DNA of 64,000 nt from Cyclobacterium roseum (GCF_010119225.1 NZ_WNKF01000004.1:355189-419188); one strand, 5' to 3'; positions 53,841 through 62,522 are shown, counted from the first letter of the stretch. Translations and numbers: made by a program. Notes: generated by a model not told the origin, from the letters alone.

Positions 53841-53960
53841 AAGTTTTTAGCTACTTTTATGCAAATATAGGCAATTAATACCGGGGAAAATGGTATTTGA
53901 CGGGATGGAGGGCTGGATCTCATAGTTTGTTTTTGCTCGAAATTTGGTATTTTTGGAGCT

Positions 53961-54245
53961 ATGGGAGAGAAAAAATGCCCTCATTGCGGGAAATGGTCTG
54001 ATTGGAACCAGAATTTATCGGATCGCTGTACCCATTGCGGAAAACCATTGGGAGGCACCGACCTGGAGTACCAGGAAAAAAGAGCGGCGCAAAAAAAAGC
54101 CAATGAAGAACAATGGGTTTTCTATATTAAGGAGACCGATAGCACGTTCGTGAAAAACATGAAAAAGGTGGGCAATTTCTTTTATACCATCTACATTGCC
54201 ATCATCACGTTTCTTGCCTGGTTAATTGCCGCTTTGCCCGGATAA
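53961..54245 (+). CDS. zinc-ribbon membrane protein
   Basis: 94 residues: a zinc ribbon at the N-terminus (CPHC then 14 residues then CTHCG), a Lys/Glu-rich helix with EEQWVFYI, and one C-terminal membrane helix (about 71-92). Proteins of this form are common in Bacteroidota beside PrmC. TATTTTTG at 53948-53955, with a TTTG 18 bp before it, would start RNA almost at the ATG. Function unknown. Its stop overlaps the next gene's ATG by one base. Confidence 0.8.
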   Translation: MGEKKCPHCGKWSDWNQNLSDRCTHCGKPLGGTDLEYQEKRAAQKKANEEQWVFYIKETDSTFVKNMKKVGNFFYTIYIAIITFLAWLIAALPG

Positions 54246-54604
54246 TGCCTGTTTACAAAAACCCCTACTTTCTGCTGCCCGTCTTGTTGTTTTGGGTTAA
54301 CCAGTACCTGGAACGGATCGAGGAGGTTTACTTGCCTTTTATTCATAGTTATTGGGATGACCTGCTGGCCATGCCCGTCATTCTGGGTATAACGCTACAG
54401 TTTTACCGATGGATTCACCCCCTTAAAGCGCAATTGGTTTTCTCGCCGGTGCAGGTGTTGGCGGGCTGGCTGTATGTAAGCCTGATCTTTGAATACTTGC
54501 TGCCCCGCTGGTCAGACCGGTACACCGCTGATCTCTGGGATGTTTGCTGTTATTTACTCGGATCGGTGTACTTTTACTTTTTGATCAATCGAAATAGAAT
54601 CTAA
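54245..54604 (+). CDS. small hypothetical membrane protein
   Basis: 119-residue integral-membrane protein with four helices (about 8-25, 38-54, 65-83 and 96-113) and a basic C-terminus. Homologues in Bacteroidota are sometimes annotated as magnesium-citrate transporters, but nothing in this sequence shows a transport activity, so I do not assign one. It lies between the zinc-ribbon and prmC genes, overlapping the first and 8 bp from the second. Confidence 0.72.
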   Translation: MPVYKNPYFLLPVLLFWVNQYLERIEEVYLPFIHSYWDDLLAMPVILGITLQFYRWIHPLKAQLVFSPVQVLAGWLYVSLIFEYLLPRWSDRYTADLWDVCCYLLGSVYFYFLINRNRI

Positions 54605-54612
54605 TCGTACTC

Positions 54613-55452
54613 ATGGCCAGCACATTCAATGCACTTTACATTCAGTATAAGGAAGCGTTAGGCGACAGCTACCCTGCTGAGGAGGCTGAGAACCTGGTTT
54701 ATTGGCTGATGGAAGCCTATCTGGGCGTAAAAAAATGGGACTTGCGTTCTCAAAAGGTGGTAGAACGTGTTCCCTCCTCCATGGAACAGGCCCTGGAAAA
54801 GCTTAAGTCCGGGTTACCCATTCAATACATCCTGGGAAAAGCCCCTTTTTATGGCAGGGAATTTCTGGTTAGTCCGGAAGTTTTAATTCCACGGCCGGAA
54901 ACAGAAGAATTGGTTCACCTGATCCTGAAAAATCATTCCGGCAAAAAGCAACTTTTGGATTTGGGTACCGGGTCCGGATGCATTGCCATTTCCCTGGCAT
55001 TGGACTGGAGCGAAGCTTCGGTAACCGCATTGGATATCAGTAACGGAGCACTGGCAATCGCCCAAAAGAACGCTTCGGATCTTTCCGCAACCGTTGATTT
55101 TGTAAAAGCAGACATGCTTTCCTATTCCTTGCCCCTGGGCAAGGTCGATATTCTGGTCAGCAACCCTCCCTATGTGATGGAGCAGGAAAAAGTTTACATG
55201 AAGCCAAATGTGCTGGAGCACGAACCTCATTTAGCACTGTTTGTACCCGACACGGATCCGTTGAAGTATTACAAAGCACTAATCCGTCATGCCGGCAACC
55301 ATTTGGTGAAGGGGGGATACCTATATGTGGAGATCAATGAAAAATTCGGTACGGAGGTCGCCCATCTCATGGAAGTTAATGGCCTGGCGGAGGTACAGGT
55401 ATACCGGGACCTTCAAGGCAAAGATCGGATCGTTTGGGGCAAAGCCTTATGA
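54613..55452 (+). CDS. prmC: release factor glutamine methyltransferase
   Basis: 279-residue enzyme that N5-methylates the Gln of the GGQ motif in release factors RF1/RF2, needed for efficient termination. Seen: the N-terminal helical domain (PIQYILGKAPFYG), LIPRPETEELV near residue 95, motif I LLDLGTGSGCIAISLAL (about 114-130), and the substrate motif NPPYV near residue 185. Complete. It ends overlapping the convergent TPK-like gene by 6 bp. Confidence 0.95.
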   Translation: MASTFNALYIQYKEALGDSYPAEEAENLVYWLMEAYLGVKKWDLRSQKVVERVPSSMEQALEKLKSGLPIQYILGKAPFYGREFLVSPEVLIPRPETEELVHLILKNHSGKKQLLDLGTGSGCIAISLALDWSEASVTALDISNGALAIAQKNASDLSATVDFVKADMLSYSLPLGKVDILVSNPPYVMEQEKVYMKPNVLEHEPHLALFVPDTDPLKYYKALIRHAGNHLVKGGYLYVEINEKFGTEVAHLMEVNGLAEVQVYRDLQGKDRIVWGKAL

Positions 55453-56064
55453 GGTTTGAATGTCCGTTCCCAACCAGAAAATGCGGTTGCTGGAGAACTC
55501 TTGCAATCCTTCGGTTACCTCCAGACTCGTTAGGTAGTTGATAGGAAATAGATGGGTGGTTACGGAAGATTGATGTTCCACAAATTGCCCCTCCTCTCCC
55601 AGAACCTGAAGGGAGCAGGCGGGCAGCCATTTTTTAATACTTCCTTGCTTTGCGGGGAAATATCGAAAGCCATTATGGAAAAAGACAATGTCCAGGTCTT
55701 TCAAATAGGGTTCGAGCTGGGAATGATCCTGGGGATCGTGAGGGAGGATATTGACAGCGCTATGTCCGGATTGGGTCAGGTACTCAAGGGATGCGGAGAG
55801 AAATTGGTCGGCAGGGACCGTTATGAAATCCACAGGGAACTGTTCCTCGCCTAGCTGTGGATTATCCCGCTGAAATTTCTGAGAAGCCACAATAACATCT
55901 ACTTTGATGCCCAATGAAAGCACCTTTAGCGCACTTTCCTCGGTTACCAAAATGGTCGGGACCCACTCCAGAAGGGGCTGAAGGTGCTGAAAATCCCAAC
56001 CTGTTTGGCTTACTATTAAAAGGGCGGGTTCCTGTTTTTCTTTAACAAAGTGATGGGAGGACAT
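55447..56064 (-). CDS. thiamine pyrophosphokinase-like protein, catalytic motif degenerate
   Basis: 205 residues. ILVTEESALKVLSLGIKVDVIVAS at about residues 38-61 resembles the VADGAAxxLLxLGIxPDxVIGDxDS core of thiamine pyrophosphokinase. The Asp residues that bind Mg-ATP and pyrophosphate are mostly lost (DGA is now EES, GDxDS is now ASQK), and the C-terminal thiamine-binding region is weak. It is either a TPK-fold protein with another role or a decaying enzyme. The case is moderate. Confidence 0.6.
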   Translation of the reverse strand: MSSHHFVKEKQEPALLIVSQTGWDFQHLQPLLEWVPTILVTEESALKVLSLGIKVDVIVASQKFQRDNPQLGEEQFPVDFITVPADQFLSASLEYLTQSGHSAVNILPHDPQDHSQLEPYLKDLDIVFFHNGFRYFPAKQGSIKKWLPACSLQVLGEEGQFVEHQSSVTTHLFPINYLTSLEVTEGLQEFSSNRIFWLGTDIQTS

Positions 56065-56170
56065 GATCGGGATCGGATTTCTCGTTGGTTAAGCAACTGG
56101 ATTGGACAACAGTTTTATATTTTTCAAAATAGTCAAACTTTTTAAAAAAAAAATCAAGATGAACCGGTTC

Positions 56171-56213
56171 TTCATTTAAACTTCATTTTAATGTATTTAC
56201 TTCACTTTTAATT
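56171..56213 (+). promoter_or_regulatory. tandem direct repeats, probable response-regulator site upstream of 56297
   Basis: TTCATTTAAAC (56171-56181) and TTCATTTTAAT (56182-56192) repeat with an 11-bp period; a third related unit TTCACTTTTAATT begins at 56201. The same pair occurs before the DUF4382 gene. OmpR/PhoB proteins typically bind two such repeats as dimers. Nothing else is seen in the 56065-56296 gap apart from A/T-rich DNA. Confidence 0.6.
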
Positions 56214-56296
56214 TAGAACAAGTTGTACCTGAATAGTGAGTTTTCAGGTGTTTTTTTTGATAAATTTAAAAAATCAAATATTTTAATTCTATTTAC

Positions 56297-56725
56297 ATGA
56301 AAAACTTACTATTTTTATTTATACTTTTATTCTCGCTAAGTGCTGCTTTTGGGCAATCAGGTGAAAATAAAGCAAAGGAAATCCCTGTTGTGGAGAAAGC
56401 AAAATCAAGCGGATCACAAAAAGGCATAAGTATCAGTAGTGCTGCAAGGAGGCGAAGTTTGGTGAATAAAAATGTGGGTAGTAGGGGTGAAACTTCTTCT
56501 GACAATTCAAAGGCGAACAAGGGGTCGGAAATTTCAGGTAAAGCAAGGAGCCAAACGCCTTCTGAAATTGGTAGACCATCCGGTATGGGAAGGCCATCCA
56601 TCAGAGTTCCTGCCGCCAGGCCCACACCACCGGTGGTTAGGCCTACTACTCCGAGACCCAATTCACCAGCTCCAAAGGGGAAACCCACCATTCCTTCAGT
56701 GCCCGGTAAGCCTGGAGGGATGTAA
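56297..56725 (+). CDS. secreted basic low-complexity protein (Pro/Arg/Ser-rich)
   Basis: 142 residues: a signal peptide (1-19, ending AFGQ) and a mature part of low complexity. It has RRRSLVNKN near residue 51, a Ser/Lys/Gly-rich section, then proline-rich basic repeats (RPSGMGRPSIRVP, RPTPPVVRPTTPRP, KGKPTIPSVPGKPGGM). No globular domain is evident. It is strongly cationic and could bind an anionic surface such as lipid A, polysaccharide or a partner barrel. First gene of the two-component cluster, 41 bp before the outer-membrane gene. Confidence 0.72.
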   Translation: MKNLLFLFILLFSLSAAFGQSGENKAKEIPVVEKAKSSGSQKGISISSAARRRSLVNKNVGSRGETSSDNSKANKGSEISGKARSQTPSEIGRPSGMGRPSIRVPAARPTPPVVRPTTPRPNSPAPKGKPTIPSVPGKPGGM

Positions 56726-56766
56726 AAAACTGGTATTTTTTATAGCTATGTATTAGGAAAAAGGGC

Positions 56767-57606
56767 GTGATGAGAGAAGGAAGTTTCTATCGATTTTTTG
56801 TTTTGATCTTAGTGTTTTTTTTGATCCTGACCCAGGGGTTTGCTCAAGAGAAGGATTCCATTCAATCTACGCAGCCAACGGTATATGATTTTATCATTCT
56901 GAATGGTAAGGTAAATAACCGATTTGCATTTATGGGTAGGGATTTTGGTAGAAAAATTCCTTCGGCAAATTTGGGGCTGATGTATTTTTTTAACAATGGT
57001 TGGTACGTAAATGCTTCCGTTTTTACGTTTTTGGAATCGGACATTCCCATCCAATATGCCCTTACTTCGGGCTATCAAACTGATTTGTCACCGATCACTG
57101 ACCTGGACATAAGTTATTCTCAATTTTTAGTTCCGGGAGAGAGTAAGGTCGCCGGGATTCAAAACATGGGAGTTCTACAGGGCAGGTTTGGGCTTGACTG
57201 GAATTACCTGTATTCTACTATTGGAGTACAGGGGCTTTTTAATGAAACCCCAGATTTGTTTCTCACTTCAAGGCATTCCAGGTATTTCGAGTTTGACCAA
57301 AAATTGCTTAAGGTTTTTACAGTTTCATTCGAACCCTCATTTTCCTTCACCTTTGGAACCAGCAGGTTTTATTATTTAGGAGGATATGAAGTAAGTGATA
57401 CTGAAAAAAACGAAGCGATTGAGAATTTCAATTTGTTAAGCTGGGAAATCGAATTCCCGTTAAATGTTGAATGGAATAATTGGATGATCGAATTCCAGAC
57501 AAGGTATATTATCCCGCAAAATCTTCCAGATTTTGACGAATCTGTATCCGGATTCGTTTTTGGTAGTCATTTAATTTATACCATACCGATAAAAAAAGCA
57601 AAATAA
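56767..57606 (+). CDS. outer-membrane beta-barrel protein of two-component cluster
   Basis: 279 residues with a signal peptide (about 1-26, ending GFAQ) and regular amphipathic strands (ANLGLMYFFNNGWYVNASVF, FGLDWNYLYSTIGVQGLF, IEFQTRYIIPQ, GFVFGSHLIYTIPIKKAK). This is a barrel of ten or more strands. No known family was recognised. The next gene, the response regulator, starts 2 bp after its stop codon, so they are co-translated. Confidence 0.75.
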   Translation: MMREGSFYRFFVLILVFFLILTQGFAQEKDSIQSTQPTVYDFIILNGKVNNRFAFMGRDFGRKIPSANLGLMYFFNNGWYVNASVFTFLESDIPIQYALTSGYQTDLSPITDLDISYSQFLVPGESKVAGIQNMGVLQGRFGLDWNYLYSTIGVQGLFNETPDLFLTSRHSRYFEFDQKLLKVFTVSFEPSFSFTFGTSRFYYLGGYEVSDTEKNEAIENFNLLSWEIEFPLNVEWNNWMIEFQTRYIIPQNLPDFDESVSGFVFGSHLIYTIPIKKAK

Positions 57607-57607
57607 T

Positions 57608-58282
57608 ATGAGGGTGCTGTTAGTTGAAGACGAGAAGTTGTTGGCCGATGAATTTTTGTTTTATCTGGAAAAGGATCAAGTCATATGTGATTGGGCTTCC
57701 GATTATGCAAACGCTTCAGAAGCGCTTGCGGTTAATGAGTATGACTTTGTTTTTTTGGATTTGGGGTTGCCAGATGGAGATGGCCTGGACCTATTGTCAG
57801 AAAGCAAAAAACATCAAAAGCATGCACTTATCATCATATTGACTGCAAGGTCGGACATCAAAGACCGGGTGAAGGGTTTGGAAATGGGAGCAGATGATTA
57901 CCTCTCGAAACCTTTTTCCTTTCTGGAATTAAAAGCCAGAATGCAGGCGATACTCAGGAGAAAAAGCGGCTGGAATAAAGAGGAAATCAATATTGGCGGC
58001 TTTATACTTGACCTGGATAGTTGGACGGTGAGGTATCAGGCGGAAAAAATAGTTTTGACCAAAAAGGAATTTAGTCTTTTGCATTTTTTGCTCTTGCATT
58101 CAAACAGAGTGATTAATCGTTTCCAGCTGGCAGAACATATTTGGGGAGACCATCTGGAAGATGATTACCAGTCCAATTATATTGATGTACATATCAAAAA
58201 CATCCGGAAAAAGTTGGGGAATTTTGCTTCGGTGGATTGGCTCGAAACGGTTCGAGGGGTCGGTTACAAGATCAAAACCTGA
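57608..58282 (+). CDS. OmpR-family response regulator
   Basis: 224 residues: receiver domain (1-115) with LLVEDEKLLADEF (acidic pocket), FLDLGLPDGDGL containing phospho-acceptor Asp51, TARSD (Thr switch) and LSKPFSF (Lys); and winged-helix effector (about 130-224) with KIVLTKKEFSLLHFLLLHSNR and DVHIKNIRKKLGNFASVDWLETVRGVGYKI. All phosphorylation residues are intact. Paired with the kinase 6 bp downstream. Likely binds the 11-bp tandem repeats at 56171 and 59651 (inference). Confidence 0.93.
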   Translation: MRVLLVEDEKLLADEFLFYLEKDQVICDWASDYANASEALAVNEYDFVFLDLGLPDGDGLDLLSESKKHQKHALIIILTARSDIKDRVKGLEMGADDYLSKPFSFLELKARMQAILRRKSGWNKEEINIGGFILDLDSWTVRYQAEKIVLTKKEFSLLHFLLLHSNRVINRFQLAEHIWGDHLEDDYQSNYIDVHIKNIRKKLGNFASVDWLETVRGVGYKIKT

Positions 58283-58288
58283 TCTGAT

Positions 58289-59608
58289 ATGTACCTGTCC
58301 ACCAAAATGTTGTTATACAATCTCCTGGCGAAGGGGATCATTTTACTTTTCTTTTTAATGACAGGGCCTTTCTTGTTAAAATATTTTGCTCTAATGGATA
58401 TTGATGCAGAATTAAAGGATAAGAGAGATCAGATTCTTGCCATTATTAGGGAGGATGGAATGGAGGAGTTTTTTGTAGGTAACGATTCTCCCGGTGGTTT
58501 TGGAAGCTACAATATTCTGAAAGAAGAATATGTCCTATTGGAGAGATTGGAAGATCCCTTTCTCTTGGATAGTATTTTCAATGAAGAACGAATTTTGGAC
58601 AAGGTTACGGTATCCTACCGGGTTTGTGCCTACGTTTTTTCTTTTGAAGATGAAACGTACCTGATGGAAATAGGGAAGAGTCTCGAAACCATAAACCGGA
58701 TTTTTGATTTACTATTCAGGATTATTATTTTCTTATTGTTGGCTTTTCTGGTGCTATCTTTTTTTCTAGATACGATTTTTAGTAAATGGCTCATACAGCC
58801 CTTTAGGAAAATAATTAGAGATAAGATTGCTCATATAAATGAACCTCAGCAGTTTAAGCATGAACCCGTTAAAACCTCTACCAAGGATTTTAGGCTATTG
58901 GACGATTCAATTAGCCATATGATGTGGAGGATACAAAAGGCCTTCAATCAGGAGCGGGTTTTTATTTCTCATGCTTCTCACGAGCTTAAAACACCCGTAT
59001 CGATTTTACAAACCAAAATAGAGGCTTTTTTTGGGGATGAGACGCTAAACGAACGTGAAATGGAACGGTTGATGGATATGCAACAGACCATTCAAAAGTT
59101 AAAAAAGATAATCAATTCCCTGCTGCTTCTATCCAAAGTAAATAATGCGCAATATTTAAAAACAGAAACGGTCCCCCTTCATGAATTAGTACAAGAACTC
59201 TTCGAAGAATGGGAACCTTTAGCAGAAGACAGAAATCTTGAATTAAACCTGGAAATTCGAGATGAATTCGACGCTAAGTCTTCCAATGGTTCCCTTTGTC
59301 ACATTATGATCCAGAATGCCTTGTCAAACGCAATGAAATATTCTTATAAGGGGTCGACCATAAAGTTGGTTGGCATATTAGGTCCGGACGAATACCAGCT
59401 ATCGGTCCTAAACGAAGGGCCTGCGATTTCAGATGAACTGATGGATCAGGTAGCCTCTGGATTGGTGTTTTTAAAAGACGCTAAAAAAGAAAGTTCGGGA
59501 TATGGTTTGCAGATAATTTATAGGATTGCTTCTTTTTTAGGAGTAGGCGTTCGGGTGGAGTCTAATTCCTCTGGCACCAAATTTATTTTTTGTTTTCCGG
59601 TAACGTAA
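58289..59608 (+). CDS. sensor histidine kinase
   Basis: 439 residues: membrane helix near 13-31, an extracytoplasmic sensor of about 110 residues without a known fold, second helix near 143-165, a HAMP-like linker, a dimerisation domain with HASHELKTPVSIL (phospho-His near residue 231) and an ATPase domain with the N-box QNALSNAMKYSYKG and a weakly conserved G1 (VLNEGPAISDE) and G2 (SSGYGLQII). It probably senses an envelope state and phosphorylates the adjacent regulator. Confidence 0.92.
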   Translation: MYLSTKMLLYNLLAKGIILLFFLMTGPFLLKYFALMDIDAELKDKRDQILAIIREDGMEEFFVGNDSPGGFGSYNILKEEYVLLERLEDPFLLDSIFNEERILDKVTVSYRVCAYVFSFEDETYLMEIGKSLETINRIFDLLFRIIIFLLLAFLVLSFFLDTIFSKWLIQPFRKIIRDKIAHINEPQQFKHEPVKTSTKDFRLLDDSISHMMWRIQKAFNQERVFISHASHELKTPVSILQTKIEAFFGDETLNEREMERLMDMQQTIQKLKKIINSLLLLSKVNNAQYLKTETVPLHELVQELFEEWEPLAEDRNLELNLEIRDEFDAKSSNGSLCHIMIQNALSNAMKYSYKGSTIKLVGILGPDEYQLSVLNEGPAISDELMDQVASGLVFLKDAKKESSGYGLQIIYRIASFLGVGVRVESNSSGTKFIFCFPVT

Positions 59609-59650
59609 CAGATAAACGACACCTGGTTTTTTCCAGAAATTAGACAAGGC

Positions 59651-59684
59651 TTCACGTTAACTTCATTTTAAGCCCATATACTTG
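59651..59684 (+). promoter_or_regulatory. response-regulator repeats and -7 element of the DUF4382 gene
   Basis: TTCACGTTAAC (59651-59661) and TTCATTTTAAG (59662-59672) repeat with an 11-bp period, then TATACTTG (59677-59684) is one mismatch from TAnnTTTG. The repeats replace the -33 region, as in promoters activated by OmpR/PhoB proteins. They match the pair at 56171. Confidence 0.62.
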
Positions 59685-59712
59685 TAATGTAAAAACTTAA
59701 ACTTTTATAACG

Positions 59713-60522
59713 ATGAAAAAATTTAATTTTAAATCAGGGATGGCAGCTTTCCTTTTATTGAGTGTGTTGGTTAGCTGTAATGATCAGGATGACGTTATGG
59801 ACGGAAACGCCAGGTTGAGTGTTTCTCTTATTGATGCCCCGGCAGATTATGATGAGGTCTGGGTAGAGGTTTTAGCTTTAGAAGTCCAGCCCAACGGTAT
59901 CGATGAGACAGATGAATCAGGTTGGATCAGCATTGAGAATGAATCGGAGGAAAAGAAGATTGACCTTTTGACGCTGACAGGAGGCAATGCCCTACAATTA
60001 GGCACCGAAGAAATTCCCGCGGGATATATTTCTCAGATCCGATTAATTTTGGGAGATGATAATTATCTCATTCAAGATGGCACTAAAATAGACCTGACTA
60101 CACCAAGTGCTCAGCAAACCGGTTTAAAACTTCAGCTTAACCAGGAGCTGTTGGCTGGAATTCAGTACGATCTTATATTGGATTTTGATGCCGCTCAATC
60201 AATTGTAAAGGCAGGAAATTCGGGCCAGTATATCCTTAAACCAGTGCTTAGAGTTGTGGCAGAAGGTAAGGCAAGTATTAAAGGAAATGTAATGCCATTG
60301 GAGGCATCAGCAGCCGTCTATGGTATCAAAGAGGGGGACACCTTAGCTACTTTTACCGATGATAAAGGAGACTTTATCCTTAAGGGCCTGGATCAGGGTG
60401 AATACAGGGTGGAAATTCATCCTGTGGTTCCCTATTTGGGAGATACGTTGTTCAGTGTACCGACTTCATTGGGAGAGATTACCCAGCTAGACCCGGTTGA
60501 ATTGACTGTAGAGGAGGAGTAA
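59713..60522 (+). CDS. DUF4382 lipoprotein with carboxypeptidase-regulatory-like tail
   Basis: 269 residues: SPII signal (lipobox LVSC), then a DUF4382 domain (about 30-190) with RLSVSLIDAPADYDEVWVEV, DLLTLTGGNALQLGTEEIPA and GQYILKPVLRVV, and a C-terminal prealbumin-like fold (about 195-265; GIKEGDTLATFTDDKGDF, GLDQGEYRVEI). Such proteins sit on the outer face of the envelope. The promoter bears the tandem repeats also found before the first gene of the cluster, so it is the best candidate regulon output. Confidence 0.88.
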   Translation: MKKFNFKSGMAAFLLLSVLVSCNDQDDVMDGNARLSVSLIDAPADYDEVWVEVLALEVQPNGIDETDESGWISIENESEEKKIDLLTLTGGNALQLGTEEIPAGYISQIRLILGDDNYLIQDGTKIDLTTPSAQQTGLKLQLNQELLAGIQYDLILDFDAAQSIVKAGNSGQYILKPVLRVVAEGKASIKGNVMPLEASAAVYGIKEGDTLATFTDDKGDFILKGLDQGEYRVEIHPVVPYLGDTLFSVPTSLGEITQLDPVELTVEEE

Positions 60523-60547
60523 TTTGAACAGGAAATGAGTAATATTT

Positions 60548-60586
60548 GCCCAGCTCAAAAATTTCTTTTGGGCTGGGCTTTTTTTG
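60548..60586 (+). terminator. intrinsic terminator after the DUF4382 gene
   Basis: GCCCAGCTCAAAA (60548-60560) and TTTTGGGCTGGGC (60566-60578) pair over 13 positions with one wobble, followed by TTTTTTTT. Confidence 0.92.
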
Positions 60587-60600
60587 TTTTTTGGCAAGAC

Positions 60601-60634
60601 TTGGTATATTTTGTCATATTTGTACTTAGTTTTG
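60601..60634 (+). promoter_or_regulatory. candidate kynurenine operon promoter
   Basis: TAGTTTTG (60627-60634) matches TAnnTTTG, with a TTG at 60601-60603 at a long spacing (23 bp). A transcript would begin near 60641, 38 nt before the first gene. Confidence 0.35.
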
Positions 60635-60678
60635 GTTCGTGATAACCTACTGTTTTATTCAACTAAACGTATAAAACC

Positions 60679-61191
60679 ATGCCCATTTCCCAACCGATTA
60701 ACTTTGCCAAGTGGATAGAAGAAAACCGTCACCTGCTAAAGCCACCCGTGGGCAATCAGCAGCTATATCTGGATAACGATGATTTTATTGTCATGGTCGT
60801 CGGCGGACCCAATGCCCGAAAAGACTACCATTACAATGAAGGGGAAGAGTTTTTTTACCAGGTGGAAGGGGATATCACCCTAAAAATAGTGGATGATGGC
60901 CAAATGAAGGACATTTCCATCCGGGAAGGAGAGGTTTTTTTGTTACCACCACGGACCCCACACAGCCCTCGCCGGCCAGCCAATACGGTGGGCCTGGTGA
61001 TCGAGAGGTACCGAAAGCCGGGGGAGAAGGACGGATTCCTTTGGTTTTGTGAAAACTGCGGACACAAACTTTACGAGGAATTTGAACCCATTACCGATAT
61101 CGTCAATCAATTACCCCCAATCATGGAGCGGTTTTGGGCCAATCCGGCCCATACTACCTGTGATGAATGTGGTACCGTCATGCAGAAGTAA
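60679..61191 (+). CDS. nbaC: 3-hydroxyanthranilate 3,4-dioxygenase
   Basis: 170-residue non-haem iron dioxygenase of the kynurenine pathway: opens 3-hydroxyanthranilate to 2-amino-3-carboxymuconate semialdehyde, which closes to quinolinate. The cupin part has VVGGPNARKDYHYNEGEEFFYQVEGD (iron ligands His and Glu) and PPRTPHSPRRPA (third ligand and Arg). The C-terminal rubredoxin-like zinc site CENCGH...CDECG marks the bacterial type. Operon start; kynureninase follows by 53 bp. Confidence 0.95.
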   Translation: MPISQPINFAKWIEENRHLLKPPVGNQQLYLDNDDFIVMVVGGPNARKDYHYNEGEEFFYQVEGDITLKIVDDGQMKDISIREGEVFLLPPRTPHSPRRPANTVGLVIERYRKPGEKDGFLWFCENCGHKLYEEFEPITDIVNQLPPIMERFWANPAHTTCDECGTVMQK

Positions 61192-61244
61192 CCTGGTAAA
61201 TTTCTTTTCTTCACCCTTCCACAGGAATTCCTATCGCCGAACCA

Positions 61245-62522
61245 ATGGGACCACCAACCTATGAATTGACCTTGGATTTTGCCAAAGAAATGGACGAAAA
61301 GGATCCATTGAAAGGCTTCCGAAAGCAGTTTTTTCTACCAAAGAAAAAGGGCAAAACGGCTTTGTATTTTTGTGGCAATTCCCTGGGTCTGCAACCCCGG
61401 GCGGTTTCCGCGTATATTGCAAAAGATCTGGAAAAATGGGCAGCCAAAGGAGTGGAAGGGCATTTTGAAGGAGAAGTGCCCTGGGTGGATGCTCGCAAGC
61501 CTTCCAAAGGCCAACTTGCCGCCTTATTGGGAGCTACCAGGGAGGAAGTGGTAGCCATGAATAGTTTGACGGTTAACCTGCATTTATTGCTTGTTTCCTT
61601 CTATAGACCCGAGGGAAAGAAGTATAAAATCCTTACGGAATCCGGTGCCTTTCCTTCCGATCAGTATGTTTTGGAGTCTCAGTTAAAGTATCATGGCTAT
61701 GATCCGGAGGAAGCGCTATTGGAAATTTCCGCCCGGCCCGGCGAATATTTGCTAAGAACGGAGGATATTCTTCAGAAGATACGGCAGCATAAAGATGAAT
61801 TGGCACTGCTCATGATGTCTGGGGTGCAGTATTATACCGGTCAGTGTTTTGACATGGAGGCCATAAGCCGGGAAGCGGGACGATATGGCATAACGGTAGG
61901 GCTGGATCTGGCGCATGCCATTGGAAACGTGCCCTTATCCCTGCACGACTGGGGGGTGGATTTTGCCACCTGGTGTAGCTACAAATACCTGAATGCCGGC
62001 CCTGGCAATGTGTCTGGAATTTTTGTTCATCAGAAGCATGGTGACGACCCTGAAATTCCCCGGTTTGCAGGATGGTGGGGTTATCTGGAAGAGAGGCGCT
62101 TTGAGATGAAAAAGGGATTTCTGCCCATGCAAGGGGCGGACGGCTGGCTTTTGAGCAATGATCCGATTTTAGGCCTTGGGGCACTACAGGCTTCACTGGA
62201 TATCTTTTCTGCAGCCGGTTTGGAAAATATATGGGCCAAGTCCGAACTATTGACAGGCTATATGGAGTTTGTAATCCGTGAAACAATAGGTAGCCGGGAG
62301 GAGTTACATATAATAACTCCTTCAAAACCAGTGGATAGGGGTTGCCAATTGTCAGTTCTAATTCCCAAAGGAGGTAAAGAAATGGTTGAAAAATGGACGG
62401 AGAATGGCGTAGTGGCGGATTGGAGAAATCCAAATGTAGTTCGCCTGGCTCCGGCACCTCTTTATAATACCTTTCAGGAAGTGTTTGCCTTCAGTAACAT
62501 TTTGAAAGCATCGTTGACCTGA
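61245..62522 (+). CDS. kynU: kynureninase
   Basis: 425-residue PLP enzyme cleaving 3-hydroxykynurenine (or kynurenine) to 3-hydroxyanthranilate (or anthranilate) and alanine. Seen: LYFCGNSLGLQPRA near the N-terminus, EVVAMNSLTVNLHLLLVSFY, GLDLAHAIGNVPL (Asp binding the pyridinium nitrogen) and the Schiff-base lysine in TWCSYKYLNAGPG near residue 248, with FAGWWGYL later. Full length. Middle gene of the operon; kmo starts 31 bp on. Confidence 0.95.
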   Translation: MGPPTYELTLDFAKEMDEKDPLKGFRKQFFLPKKKGKTALYFCGNSLGLQPRAVSAYIAKDLEKWAAKGVEGHFEGEVPWVDARKPSKGQLAALLGATREEVVAMNSLTVNLHLLLVSFYRPEGKKYKILTESGAFPSDQYVLESQLKYHGYDPEEALLEISARPGEYLLRTEDILQKIRQHKDELALLMMSGVQYYTGQCFDMEAISREAGRYGITVGLDLAHAIGNVPLSLHDWGVDFATWCSYKYLNAGPGNVSGIFVHQKHGDDPEIPRFAGWWGYLEERRFEMKKGFLPMQGADGWLLSNDPILGLGALQASLDIFSAAGLENIWAKSELLTGYMEFVIRETIGSREELHIITPSKPVDRGCQLSVLIPKGGKEMVEKWTENGVVADWRNPNVVRLAPAPLYNTFQEVFAFSNILKASLT

